The translations under genes were made by a program, and so were the position numbers. This document shows, piece by piece, positions 37,689 through 45,304 of a stretch of DNA of 64,000 bases; the stretch's first letter is position 1; every line of letters begins with the position of its first letter. The notes beneath the pieces were generated by a model. That model saw only the letters and a list, made by a program, of their open reading frames with translations, made no database searches and was not told the origin of the DNA. Origin of the DNA: Mycolicibacterium helvum (GTDB taxonomy: Bacteria > Actinomycetota > Actinomycetes > Mycobacteriales > Mycobacteriaceae); the NCBI RefSeq assembly GCF_010731895.1, contig NZ_AP022596.1:3534001-3598000 (forward strand), read 5' to 3'.

Positions 37689-39359
37689 TTAGTGAATTCC
37701 TTCAGCGAGGGGCCCGAGCGCGAGCATGGGCAGGAAGGTGAGGGCCACCAGGATGACTGTCACGCCGGCGACCATGCCGACGAACTGGGGGCGATGGGTG
37801 GGCAAGGTGCCGATCGATTCGGGGGTGTGGCCCTGTTTGGCCAGCGCACCCGCGAGGGCGAGAACCAGAATGATGGGCAGGAATCGGCCGAAAACCATGG
37901 CTAGCCCGAGCGCGGTGTTGTACCAGTCGGTGTTGACCGAGATACCTGCGAACGCCGAACCGTTGTTGTTGGCAGCCGAGGTGAACGCATACAAGACTTC
38001 CGACAGCCCGTGCGGTCCGGTGTTGAGCATGCCGGCTCGCTGGCCCGGCATCGCCATCGCGATCGCCGTCCCCATCAGGACGAGAAGTGGCGTGACGAGG
38101 AAATAGCTTGCGGCGAGCTTGATTTCACGAGGGGTGATCTTCTTGCCGAGGTACTCCGGGGTTCGGCCGACCATCAGGCCGGCGACGAACACCGTGATGA
38201 CGGCGAGGATCAGCATGCCGTATAGGCCGGACCCGGTGCCGCCGGGCGCGACCTCACCGAGCTGCATGTTGAACAGCGTCATCATTCCGCCCAGGCTGGT
38301 GTAGGAGTCGTGGAACGAGTCGACCGCGCCAGTGGAGGTCAGGGTGGTCGCATCGGCGAACACCGCCGAGTTGGCAACTCCGAACCGCTGCTCGATACCT
38401 TCGAACGCCGAACCGATCGCGGTGGGCACCGTGCCGTGGTGCTGTAGCTGGGTCCACATCATGAATGTCACGCTGAGGGTGGCGAGCACACCCATCACCG
38501 CGGCGATCGCTAAGCCTTGTCTCTTGCTGTCGACCATGCGCCCGAATGTGCGCGGCAGCGAGAAGCTGATCACCAGCAGCAGGAAGATCTCCACCCAGTT
38601 CGTCCACGTGGTGGGGTTCTCGAACGGGTGCGCCGAGTTGGCGTTGTAGAAACCGCCGCCGTTGGTGCCCAGTTCCTTGATCGCTTCCTGGCTGGCCACC
38701 GGGCCACCGGTGATGGTCTGCTGGGTGCCGGCCAGGGTGTTGACGACCTGGTCGTGCAGGTGGAAGTTCTGGATCGCCCCGCCGGCGATCAGCACGATCG
38801 CGGCGACGACCGAGATCGGCAGCAGGATGCGCAGCGTTCCCCGCACCAGATCGACCCAGAAGTTACCGAGCTCGCTGGTGTGGCGGCGGGCGAACCCGCG
38901 CACCAAGGCGATGGCCACCGCCATACCGACCGCCGCGGACACGAAGTTCTGCACGGCAAGACCGGCCATCTGGACCAGGTGGCCCTGGGTGGATTCACCC
39001 GAGTAGGCCTGCCAGTTCGTGTTGGTGATGAAGCTGACCGCGGTGTTCCAGGCCAGCGCGGGGGTCATCGGGGTGGCCGGGTCGTTGAGGTGTAGCGGCA
39101 GCTTGCCCTGCACCAGCTGGAAGACGAACAGGACCAGGATGCTGATCGCCGAGAAGGCCAGCACGCTGCGTGCGTAGGCGCCCCAGGTCTGCTCCGAGCG
39201 GGGGTCGGCCCCGATCAGGCGGTAGATGAACCGTTCGACGCGGTTGTTCTTCTCCGACGAGTAAACCCGGTACATGTAGTCGCCCAACGGCACGTGCACA
39301 GCTGCCAGGGCAGCGATCAAGAGGACGAGGAACACGATCCCCGCCGATGTTGTAGTCAC
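37689..39359 (-). CDS. kdpA: KdpA, potassium-translocating subunit (operon copy)
   Basis: A 556-residue, ten-helix KdpA that resembles four fused channel-like repeats. Selectivity-filter segments are intact: [12 protein letters not shown] (repeat 1), [20 protein letters not shown] (repeat 2, 20 residues), [12 protein letters not shown] (repeat 3) and [12 protein letters not shown] (repeat 4). The GTG at 39359 shares a base with the kdpF stop. It belongs to the kdpFABCDE block. Confidence 0.98.
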   Translation of the reverse strand: MTTTSAGIVFLVLLIAALAAVHVPLGDYMYRVYSSEKNNRVERFIYRLIGADPRSEQTWGAYARSVLAFSAISILVLFVFQLVQGKLPLHLNDPATPMTPALAWNTAVSFITNTNWQAYSGESTQGHLVQMAGLAVQNFVSAAVGMAVAIALVRGFARRHTSELGNFWVDLVRGTLRILLPISVVAAIVLIAGGAIQNFHLHDQVVNTLAGTQQTITGGPVASQEAIKELGTNGGGFYNANSAHPFENPTTWTNWVEIFLLLVISFSLPRTFGRMVDSKRQGLAIAAVMGVLATLSVTFMMWTQLQHHGTVPTAIGSAFEGIEQRFGVANSAVFADATTLTSTGAVDSFHDSYTSLGGMMTLFNMQLGEVAPGGTGSGLYGMLILAVITVFVAGLMVGRTPEYLGKKITPREIKLAASYFLVTPLLVLMGTAIAMAMPGQRAGMLNTGPHGLSEVLYAFTSAANNNGSAFAGISVNTDWYNTALGLAMVFGRFLPIILVLALAGALAKQGHTPESIGTLPTHRPQFVGMVAGVTVILVALTFLPMLALGPLAEGIH

Positions 39360-39448
39360 TAAAACCTCTCCGGAAACAGCAGTGCGGCGGCAAGGAACAG
39401 CGCCAGCAACACGGACAGGATCAGTCCGACGATGTTCTCGTAGCTCAC
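39359..39448 (-). CDS. kdpF: KdpF, small stabilising subunit of the Kdp pump
   Basis: A 29-residue, single-helix peptide from GTG 39448, ending AALLFPERF, the usual KdpF end (LLFPEKF in M. tuberculosis, as I recall). The stop (TAG) overlaps the kdpA start by one base, which is the normal kdpF-kdpA coupling. KdpF sits between KdpA and KdpB and stabilises the complex. Confidence 0.9.
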   Translation of the reverse strand: MSYENIVGLILSVLLALFLAAALLFPERF

Positions 39449-39528
39449 AGCCGCTCGACCAGCTTCTGCACCAGGCCGAGCAGGGCGAAGATCGCCACCG
39501 TCAGCACGATGTATATGACGACACCCAT
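39445..39528 (-). CDS. 27-residue membrane peptide ahead of kdpF
   Basis: An ATG at 39528 opens a 27-residue peptide, [18 protein letters not shown] followed by LVQKLVERL, one predicted helix with a basic end. A good ribosome-binding site (GGAG, 39533-39536) precedes it, and its TGA overlaps the kdpF GTG by four bases (39445-39448). It is thus the first cistron of the kdp operon and is translationally coupled to kdpF. It is not homologous to KdpF along its length, so it may be a further small subunit or a regulator of the pump. It is not in the M. tuberculosis kdp annotation as I remember it. Confidence 0.75.
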   Translation of the reverse strand: MGVVIYIVLTVAIFALLGLVQKLVERL

Positions 39529-39887
39529 GTCTCTCCGTTCACGACAAATCGATGAGGTCCTTGCCATTGCGGCCCGGGCAGCACTGCCGGACCCTCGGCA
39601 TCGAGGACCATGACGAAAGCTAGATCGCACATCCGAACGTCCCGCGCTCGTTGACGGTTTCTTAACGGCCGACCATCGCGCCTTAACGGAGATCCACCGC
39701 CTCCCCTCTGTGCCGGCGCTCGGTCGAGGCGATGGAGCAAATTGTCGGCGCGTCGTGCGGTCGCGGTCAATGGACCAAAGTCACCTGTAAAGCTCACGTC
39801 AAGACCTGTCAGTGGCATGTATGGATCGCGTAACTGTGGCCGCCACCGGGAAATCTCTTCCCTAAGTTGGGCCCAGTCAGTACATCG
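39529..39887. promoter_or_regulatory. Divergent control region between kdp operon and second kdpA
   Basis: These 359 bases separate two potassium-transport units transcribed away from each other. CTTAACGG occurs twice as a direct repeat (39661-39668 and 39692-39699), 31 bases or about three helical turns apart, a spacing typical of OmpR-family sites, so KdpE is the obvious candidate. Nearer the second kdpA, GGGAA (39848-39852) and TTCCC (39858-39862) form a perfect inverted repeat. A minus-strand frame across 39501-39923 has no family features. Confidence 0.45.
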
Positions 39888-41579
39888 ATGAAGGGGTTTG
39901 TCATTTTCGGCGGTCCAACCCACTGGGGAACACCGGCTCTACTGCAGGTCATTGTCGCCGTCCTGCTCGTTGTCGCATTACATGTCCCACTCGGTGACTA
40001 CATGGCCCGGATGTATTCGGACACCGGCCACTGGCGCGTCGAGCAGGTGATCTATCGGCTCATCGGCGCCCAGCCCGACGACCAGCAGCGCTGGACGAGA
40101 TACGGGTATTCGGTGCTGGCCTTCTCCGCGGTGAGCGTGCTGTTTCTCTATGGGCTGCTGCTGGTGCAAACGCTGCTGCCCGAGCCGTGGGGCCACACGG
40201 GGATGACGCCGTCGTTGGCGTTCAACACCGCAATCTCCTTCGTCACCAACACCAGTTGGCAGAGCTATGCCGGCGAGGCCACGCTGGGGCACGTGGGGTT
40301 GGTCGCGGGGCTCGGTGTGCAGGCGTTCGCCAGCTGCGCGGTCGGCATGTGTGTTGCCGTCGCGTTGATTCGGGGTCTTGCGCAGTACCAGAACGAGCAG
40401 CTCGGCAACTTCTGGACGGACTTGGTGCGGTCGGTTGTGCGAATCCTGCTGCCGCTGTCCGTCGTTATCACGCTGGTGTTGCTGGCCCTGGGCGTGGTCA
40501 ATAACTTCACTGGTGCGCAGGAGGTTTCAACCCTGGCCGGCGGCAACCAAACCATTCTCGGCGGCCCGGTGGCCACCTGGGAGTCGATCAAGCTGATGTC
40601 CGGCGACGGTGGTGGCGCCTTCAACGTCAACAGTGCGCACCCGTTCGAGAACCCGACACCGTTGACGAACGCGGTGGAGATCGTTGCGATGCTGCTGATC
40701 CCGGTCGCGTTCCTGCGGATGTTTGGTGTGATGATCGGCGACCGCAAGCAGGGCTGGGCGCTGTTCACTGCCGCCGCAGTGCTTTTCGTGATCGCAACGG
40801 TGGCGATCATCGCGGCGACGGCGGTGACGCACGGTACCGTCGTACACGCTGTCGGAAGTCCGGTAGAAGGCACCGAAACCCGGTTCGGCGTACCGGGGAG
40901 CGTGTTGTTCGGGCAAGTCGCTACCGGCAGCGCCGATGGCGCGGCGAATTCCTCCTACGACAGCTTCGTCAGTTTCGGCGGCGCGGTGCTGATGCTGAAC
41001 ATGATGCTCGGTGAGGTGGCACCCGGTGGTGCAGGCAGCGGCCTCTACGGCTTGGTGATGATGGTGCTGCTCGCCGTTTTCATCGGCGGTCTGATGGTCG
41101 GCAGGACGCCCGAGTACCTCAGACAGCCGCTGCGCGCCCGGCACATGAAGCTCGTCAGCCTCTACATACTGGCACTGCCCGCGGCGGTCCTGATCGCAAC
41201 CGCAGTGGCGATGGCCCTGCCCGGTCAACGGGCGTCGATGCTCAACGCCGGCCCGCACGGGCTGTCGGAAGTGCTCTACGCATTCACCAGTTCGGCCGCC
41301 AACAACGGCAGCGCGTTCGCCGGAATCAGCGCCAACACAACCTGGTACAACACCGCACTCGCGCTCGCGATGATGGTGGGGCGGTTTTTGCCGATCATCG
41401 CCGCGCTCGCGATTGCGGGCACGTTCGCCGCCCAGAAGCCCGGTGTCATCACGGCCGGCACGCTGAGGACCCACTCGCCGACGTTCATCGTGCTGATCAT
41501 TGGCGCCACGCTGCTCGTCGTCGGGCTGGAGTACCTGCCGGCGATGGCGCTCGGTCCACTGGCCGACGGATTGGGCTGA
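39888..41579 (+). CDS. Second, orphan KdpA with an altered filter loop
   Basis: A 563-residue KdpA paralogue, transcribed away from the complete kdp operon, with no kdpB, kdpC or kdpF of its own. ATG 39888 gives MKGFVIFGGP. Most landmarks are kept: TNTSWQSYAGEA (repeat 1), [23 protein letters not shown] (repeat 3) and [13 protein letters not shown] (repeat 4). In repeat 2 the filter GTNGGG of the operon copy is SGDGGG here (residues 238-243, Asp 240 encoded at 40605-40607), placing an acidic residue in the pore loop. It might swap into the KdpFABC complex under some condition or act alone. That is inference. Confidence 0.92.
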   Translation: MKGFVIFGGPTHWGTPALLQVIVAVLLVVALHVPLGDYMARMYSDTGHWRVEQVIYRLIGAQPDDQQRWTRYGYSVLAFSAVSVLFLYGLLLVQTLLPEPWGHTGMTPSLAFNTAISFVTNTSWQSYAGEATLGHVGLVAGLGVQAFASCAVGMCVAVALIRGLAQYQNEQLGNFWTDLVRSVVRILLPLSVVITLVLLALGVVNNFTGAQEVSTLAGGNQTILGGPVATWESIKLMSGDGGGAFNVNSAHPFENPTPLTNAVEIVAMLLIPVAFLRMFGVMIGDRKQGWALFTAAAVLFVIATVAIIAATAVTHGTVVHAVGSPVEGTETRFGVPGSVLFGQVATGSADGAANSSYDSFVSFGGAVLMLNMMLGEVAPGGAGSGLYGLVMMVLLAVFIGGLMVGRTPEYLRQPLRARHMKLVSLYILALPAAVLIATAVAMALPGQRASMLNAGPHGLSEVLYAFTSSAANNGSAFAGISANTTWYNTALALAMMVGRFLPIIAALAIAGTFAAQKPGVITAGTLRTHSPTFIVLIIGATLLVVGLEYLPAMALGPLADGLG

Positions 41580-42130
41580 ACAAGTCTTCTTAGCGCACGC
41601 GATCGCCGCAGCGCGCCGCCGGATCGGTGGGCCGGCAGCGCGTTCGTGTACGCCCGAAACTTGAATAAGACCGAATGGGCGAGCAGCTCCATACATCCGG
41701 CGCATCTGGGCTGGGCGGTGACCGTCACCGGCCCGGACCAACTCTGTATCCAGCTCCGCACGGACGACGGGCCCAGCGGCGAAGACGACTAGATAGCTTG
41801 TCCGTACGGCCAAGTGTGGACCACGGTCCGATCCGGAGCGTAAGTCAGAAGGACTAGTTGGGTCTCCTTGCTGGCCAACGTCTTTCCTGATCGCCACCTT
41901 TGTGGTAGTCCATCGCCACATGCGGAGGTCCTCATCCCGTTGATCGCCACCCATCGCGCGGCACGCCGCATGCCTCAGCGCCCAGGTGACGCGATAGGTC
42001 AACGGGGCGTCAATGTTTGTGCGGGGACCGTCAAGAGATCGCAAGGATCGATGAAATTTCTTCTGGACCGGGCCATCGTGAACCATGTCGCCACTGGCAG
42101 CAGGCCAGGGCGTTGTCGAAGAAGGTTTCG
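41580..42130. other. Intergenic region of the island, no convincing gene
   Basis: These 551 bases lie between the orphan kdpA and the LysA-like pair. The frame of the orphan kdpA stays open after its stop until 41790, and a GTG at 41646 could start a 48-residue hydrophilic peptide (ending LRTDDGPSGEDD), but it resembles nothing I know. Minus-strand frames are mostly shadows of kdpA. Base use here is less GC-biased than in neighbouring genes, consistent with decayed or acquired DNA. Confidence 0.45.
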
Positions 42131-42928
42131 GTGACACTGTCGACCAGCTTTCGGTCAATCGTTCGGGGACGTCAGATTCCGTCGGCCGAGCAAATGGAGA
42201 TACGCCGCCTGATCGGCTATCGGGAGTCCTTCGCGCCTGCAGAGGTGTCCTTTCCGGCATCACTGCTGGCCGATGCCGGCGTTGCCCGATGGCTCCGCGA
42301 CCACCGCCAGGCGATCGACGTTCGAACAATGCCGGAGTTGTACTCAGCGATCTCGGTGGGCATCCATCCGGCCTTCATGACCGTTCACGATGACCGGTTG
42401 GCGGCTGTCGACATACGGCGCCTGACCAGGGTGGGAGTGGGTCGGATTGTGTTGAGCTGTGCTGAGCACATTGCGTCGCTGGGCGCAGGCGTCGCTGGGC
42501 GCACTCAGAACGTACTGCTGCGTATGACTGACATGGCGGCGACGGGCCGCGATCGTCGCCAATTCACCTTTGACTCGCGCGACGCTGATTGCGCGGTGGA
42601 AGCGATCGTCACCCGTCGATCGCTCAATCTGGTCGGATTGCAGTGCGAGATCGGCACGGCTGTGGACGACTTCGTCAGCTATCCGGCCGCTATCGGCAAC
42701 ATGATCGCGCAGATGGAACACATCCGTCGTCAACACGGCGTCGTCCTCACCCGACTCGGCCTGGGCGGGGGCAATATCACCGCAACCGGCGAGGGGGCGG
42801 TCATCCGCCATGACCTCGCTGAGGAGATCGACGGATCCGTCGACGACGCGTGCGCCACCCTGCGGTTCCCACGGCCGGCCGTTGTCATCTCTGCCGGCTC
42901 GCAGAGCATCGGGCAGCGTGCAGCATGA
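42131..42928 (+). CDS. LysA-like barrel protein lacking the PLP lysine (first of pair)
   Basis: A 265-residue protein with the layout of the N-terminal barrel of group IV PLP decarboxylases such as LysA. It shows RESFAPAEVSF, ...IDVRTMPELYSAISVGI (LysA: LDV.SGGELYRALAAGV), VGRIVLSCAEHI, GLQCEIGTAV (LysA: GLHCHIGSQ) and LGLGGGNI. The YAxKA segment that carries the PLP lysine is replaced by SFPAS, and the C-terminal decarboxylase domain is missing. It therefore cannot be a normal PLP decarboxylase. GTG 42131 has a purine-rich leader (GAAGAAGG). Its end overlaps the second gene by four bases (ATGA). Confidence 0.7.
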   Translation: MTLSTSFRSIVRGRQIPSAEQMEIRRLIGYRESFAPAEVSFPASLLADAGVARWLRDHRQAIDVRTMPELYSAISVGIHPAFMTVHDDRLAAVDIRRLTRVGVGRIVLSCAEHIASLGAGVAGRTQNVLLRMTDMAATGRDRRQFTFDSRDADCAVEAIVTRRSLNLVGLQCEIGTAVDDFVSYPAAIGNMIAQMEHIRRQHGVVLTRLGLGGGNITATGEGAVIRHDLAEEIDGSVDDACATLRFPRPAVVISAGSQSIGQRAA

Positions 42929-43728
42929 CCGCCTATGTTCCGGACAACATCTGGTCGTTGCCGACCGCCGCCGGGCAGTTGGCGGCGCCGCGTAGCCAGG
43001 CAGCGACCGATCGGCACGATCCTCGCCTTGACGAGATCGTGGCGTTGCGCCGCTGCGCACTGTATCGCAAGGCGTTTCGTTGTGCGGCGGTCAGCTATCC
43101 AGCCGACGTGCTGCGCCTCGATGCGCCGGCCGAGTGGATCAGACGCCACGGCGTGGCCGTGGATGTCGACGACATCGACGGACTCGGCCTGGCTCTGTCG
43201 GCGGGAGTCGTGCCGCAGCGGATTATCATGCATGCCTCGGATCCGGCGGTGGTCGCCATGGTGCGCGCCGCCGAGGCGGGCGCCGGGCGTTTTGTGGTCA
43301 ATTCCCACGCCCAGGTGGGCATCCTCGCCGGCCCAGCAGCACACCGGCAGCGCGTGCTGGTCGACGTGAGTGCTGACGACACCGATGCGCTGGTTGCCGC
43401 CGTCGTCGCCGGTGTCGACCTGGACATGATCGGCGTGCATCGCCGACTGCGCGGCGGGGACGACGGCTGGGCGGCGGTGCGGTCGATGATCGCGACGATG
43501 CGCGGTATCTCCCAGCGGTACAAGGTTATTCCGGCCCGTCTCAGCCTGGGTGACGTGGATGCCGCCGACTGGGGTTGCACATCGACGGATCTAGCGGCAA
43601 TCGCCGCGGCCGTCGACGAGGCGGTCGAGGACGGTTGCATCGCTGGCCGATTCCCCAGTCCCGCGGTGAACATCTCGCCGTCCTGCGGGACGCTGATGCC
43701 CGCGTACATCGGTCAGCGCCACGTGTAG
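42925..43728 (+). CDS. LysA-like barrel protein lacking the PLP lysine (second of pair)
   Basis: A 267-residue paralogue of the preceding gene, overlapping it by four bases. It retains AFRCAAVSYPAD (again SYPA in place of the lysine segment), VAVDVDDIDGLGLALSAGV, PQRIIMHASDP and AGRFVVNSHAQV. It has diverged further: the HIGSQ-like strand is now GVHRRLRG and the GGG loop is SLGDVD. The two proteins share the same lysine loss, so they arose by duplication of an already non-catalytic form and may work as a heteropair. Its 3' end overlaps a kinase-ATPase fossil on the other strand. Confidence 0.68.
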   Translation: MTAYVPDNIWSLPTAAGQLAAPRSQAATDRHDPRLDEIVALRRCALYRKAFRCAAVSYPADVLRLDAPAEWIRRHGVAVDVDDIDGLGLALSAGVVPQRIIMHASDPAVVAMVRAAEAGAGRFVVNSHAQVGILAGPAAHRQRVLVDVSADDTDALVAAVVAGVDLDMIGVHRRLRGGDDGWAAVRSMIATMRGISQRYKVIPARLSLGDVDAADWGCTSTDLAAIAAAVDEAVEDGCIAGRFPSPAVNISPSCGTLMPAYIGQRHV

Positions 43729-43816
43729 CGGGTGCGGGGCGGACCGCTGTCGCCGAGGCGGTTGACGAGCTGTTGACCAGCGCCAGCCCGAGGCCCCGGT
43801 AGCCGGAATCGCGCAT
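43713..43816 (-). pseudogene. Fossil of a histidine-kinase-type (HATPase) C terminus
   Basis: On the minus strand two overlapping frames, joined by a one-base shift near 43778, read GYRGLGLALVN then QLVNRLGDSGPPRTRYTWR and a stop at 43713. Together they make the G2 box and C-terminal end of an anti-sigma or sensor-kinase ATPase domain. The upstream part of the gene is gone, replaced by the whiB-like gene. The fossil is antisense to the last codons of the second LysA-like gene. Confidence 0.5.
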
Positions 43817-43820
43817 ACTC

Positions 43821-44054
43821 TCAAGCCCGCCGGGAGCGCGTAGCCAGCGCCTGTCGTCGTTCCGATGGCGTCAACCCGCCCCAAATGCCATAGGGCTCAT
43901 GCGCGTTCAATGCATAGCGACGGCAAGCTTCGAGCACCGGACACGACCAGCATATCTGCTTGGCGCGTTGCTCGCGTCTGCGCAGCTGTGCGCCTCTTTC
44001 GTTAGCGCTGGTCGAGAATGCGCGCGCCCGAAAGCGCTTGGAAAAGCTGAGCAC
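43821..44054 (-). CDS. WhiB-like protein lacking the first cluster cysteine
   Basis: A 77-residue WhiB-family protein from GTG 44054. It has the last three cluster cysteines (ICWSCPVLEACRRYAL) and the signature turn EPYGIWGGLTPSER, plus a basic C terminus (ATRSRRA). The first cysteine, normally near FF in the N-terminal part, is absent; the sequence there is LSFSKRFRARAFSTSANERG (20 residues). The other frame over 44029-44054 encodes VECSAF, so a single frameshift would restore a Cys at a plausible distance. It is either a natural three-Cys variant or a slightly damaged gene. WhiB proteins are redox-sensing transcription factors. Confidence 0.7.
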   Translation of the reverse strand: MLSFSKRFRARAFSTSANERGAQLRRREQRAKQICWSCPVLEACRRYALNAHEPYGIWGGLTPSERRQALATRSRRA

Positions 44055-44368
44055 TCGACTTCTCTGCCCCGTGCTGGACTGAAACCGAAGGAACGATGCG
44101 ATGTCGAAACGAGCCGATAAGAAGCGCGCCCGGCGGGACAAGAAAGCCAACCACGGGAAGCGGCCGGCGGTCGGAAGACGGCGAAGGCGATGAGATCGGT
44201 GCATCGTCGTCGTGCTCTGCTTCCGTCGCGCTGGACGCCGTCGTTGATAATGATGGTCCGTTCCCTACAGGCATCCCTGCGATTGAGGTAGCGGACGATC
44301 AGTAGGACAGTGGCTGTCGGTGCGATCACGGTGAGGACTGGAAGCAGTTCAGACACAATAGAATCCAC
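43907..44368 (-). CDS. Small membrane ORF, doubtful
   Basis: A GTG at 44368, four bases after the stop of the DUF6611 paralogue, opens a frame whose first 30 residues form a good transmembrane helix (ELLPVLTVIAPTATVLLIV) followed by RYLNRRD. The rest is antisense to the bL37-like gene and out of frame with whiB, and looks non-coding. If it is real, the true protein may have been shortened by mutation, and only 44194-44368 is free of other genes. Confidence 0.25.
   Translation of the reverse strand: MDSIVSELLPVLTVIAPTATVLLIVRYLNRRDACRERTIIINDGVQRDGSRARRRCTDLIAFAVFRPPAASRGWLSCPAGRASYRLVSTSHRSFGFSPARGREVECSAFPSAFGRAHSRPALTKEAHSCADASNAPSRYAGRVRCSKLAVAMH
44101..44193 (+). CDS. bL37-like ribosomal microprotein paralogue
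   Basis: ATG 44101 to TGA 44193 encodes 30 residues, 18 of them Lys or Arg, with a ribosome-binding site GAAGGAA ten bases upstream. The core KKANHGKRPA (residues 14-23) and the start MSKRADKKRARR match mycobacterial bL37 (as I recall, MAKRGRKKRDRK followed by KANHGKRP), a tiny 50S protein. The extra C-terminal RRRRR is not in standard bL37. The housekeeping copy is expected elsewhere, so this is a paralogue that could replace it in special ribosomes. It is divergent from the whiB-like gene with a 46-base gap. Confidence 0.72.
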   Translation: MSKRADKKRARRDKKANHGKRPAVGRRRRR

Positions 44369-44371
44369 CCT

Positions 44372-45007
44372 TCAAATCGATGGCTGGTGATCCAGGGGTT
44401 CGGGACGTCCGGGTCCGAGCCGGTCATAGACCTGCCGCCAGACCGCTTCGTGATCGAGGTCCGACAACTCTCCGCACGCGCGGAGGGCATCAGCTTCGCT
44501 GAGCATGTGCACCAGCGATTCGAGTTCGTCGCACGTGGCCCCAGACCGCGGATCGGGGCGACGGTCAACGACAGACACTGACAGTGTGCGAACCTGCGAC
44601 CGCAGCCCCCGGACCGGAGCCAGTGCGCCGGCGCCACTGGCGGCGTATACCGCTGTCGCGATTCCGATCGCCGTCCAGTTCGAGACGATGCTGCTGAGAT
44701 AGATCTCCGACGCCACCCACAGGAGAACCCCCCACGTCGGCCACGCCCGCCACAGCCGCAGCCAGAGCCGTTGAGCCCGACTGATACCCAGGGGGAAGAC
44801 CACCAGACGATATCGGCTGACGCCGTACCGAGAGGTCCTGTGCCGGCTCGTCGGGATGTCAAACGAGCCCCACACGCGGTCGCCGTCGAGTAGTCGCGTC
44901 CAGCGAGCATGCCCACCATGCCTGCCGACCCGCGACGATCCGTGCGCCGTCCCCGGCTCCTGCTCGGGTCCTGCGTCAGGCTGGGCCCCACTAGGGCCGT
45001 CGTTCAT
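44372..45007 (-). CDS. DUF6611-type membrane protein, second copy
   Basis: A 211-residue protein with a 40-residue hydrophilic N terminus (Gly, Pro, His-rich) and then the family core: RVWGSFDIPTSRH, SRYRLVVFPLGI, WRAWPTWGVLLWV and two hydrophobic segments. A soluble end carries EAVWRQVYDRLGPG. It is paralogous to 7610-8194 and ends where that gene should have ended. Function unknown; the family seems to pair with stress-type genes. Confidence 0.7.
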   Translation of the reverse strand: MNDGPSGAQPDAGPEQEPGTAHGSSRVGRHGGHARWTRLLDGDRVWGSFDIPTSRHRTSRYGVSRYRLVVFPLGISRAQRLWLRLWRAWPTWGVLLWVASEIYLSSIVSNWTAIGIATAVYAASGAGALAPVRGLRSQVRTLSVSVVDRRPDPRSGATCDELESLVHMLSEADALRACGELSDLDHEAVWRQVYDRLGPGRPEPLDHQPSI

Positions 45008-45085
45008 ACGTCGATATCTACGCCCCTACACAGATCGGCGGTATGCCCTGAACGCTATCCATACGCTGCTCTGCCCAATAGTTAT

Positions 45086-45253
45086 GTGAACTTTTCGTTG
45101 TGTGCGCCGGTGTTGGAACGGTGGGAGCAGCGACCTTGGCGCAACTCAGATCCCCTGCGGAGGTTGCCGCGCGATTCGTGGTACGACCAACGTGAGGTCC
45201 GTCGCATTTACGATTTCTTGATGTCTGGCCCGCCCCTCGATCACCGACGGTAA
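45086..45253 (+). CDS. 55-residue Trp/Arg-rich small ORF, unrecognised
   Basis: GTG 45086 opens a 55-residue frame ending at 45253. It reads like a coherent peptide (LERWEQRPWRNSDPLRRLPR, then DSWYDQREVRRIYDFLMSG) with five aromatic residues in a short span and no stop-prone composition. I do not recognise a family. It lies between divergent membrane-protein genes, in sequence otherwise without features. Confidence 0.35.
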   Translation: MNFSLCAPVLERWEQRPWRNSDPLRRLPRDSWYDQREVRRIYDFLMSGPPLDHRR

Positions 45254-45304
45254 GTGTTAGATCGAGAAGTGGCATCGTCTGGCTGGACCGTGAGCTGACA
45301 TCGG

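Noticed and set aside
39501..39923. 140-codon minus-strand frame across the kdp divergent region
   Set aside because: It overlaps the small membrane peptide and the start of the orphan kdpA and shows no family features.
41830..41880. DosR-type box near GGACTAGTTGGGTC
   Set aside because: The two halves do not form the needed GGGAC/GTCCC-type palindrome, and no hypoxia gene follows at the proper distance.
40527..42329. 600-codon minus-strand frame over the orphan kdpA and the following gap
   Set aside because: Most of it is antisense to kdpA; the part beyond it has no recognisable motif and no ribosome-binding site.
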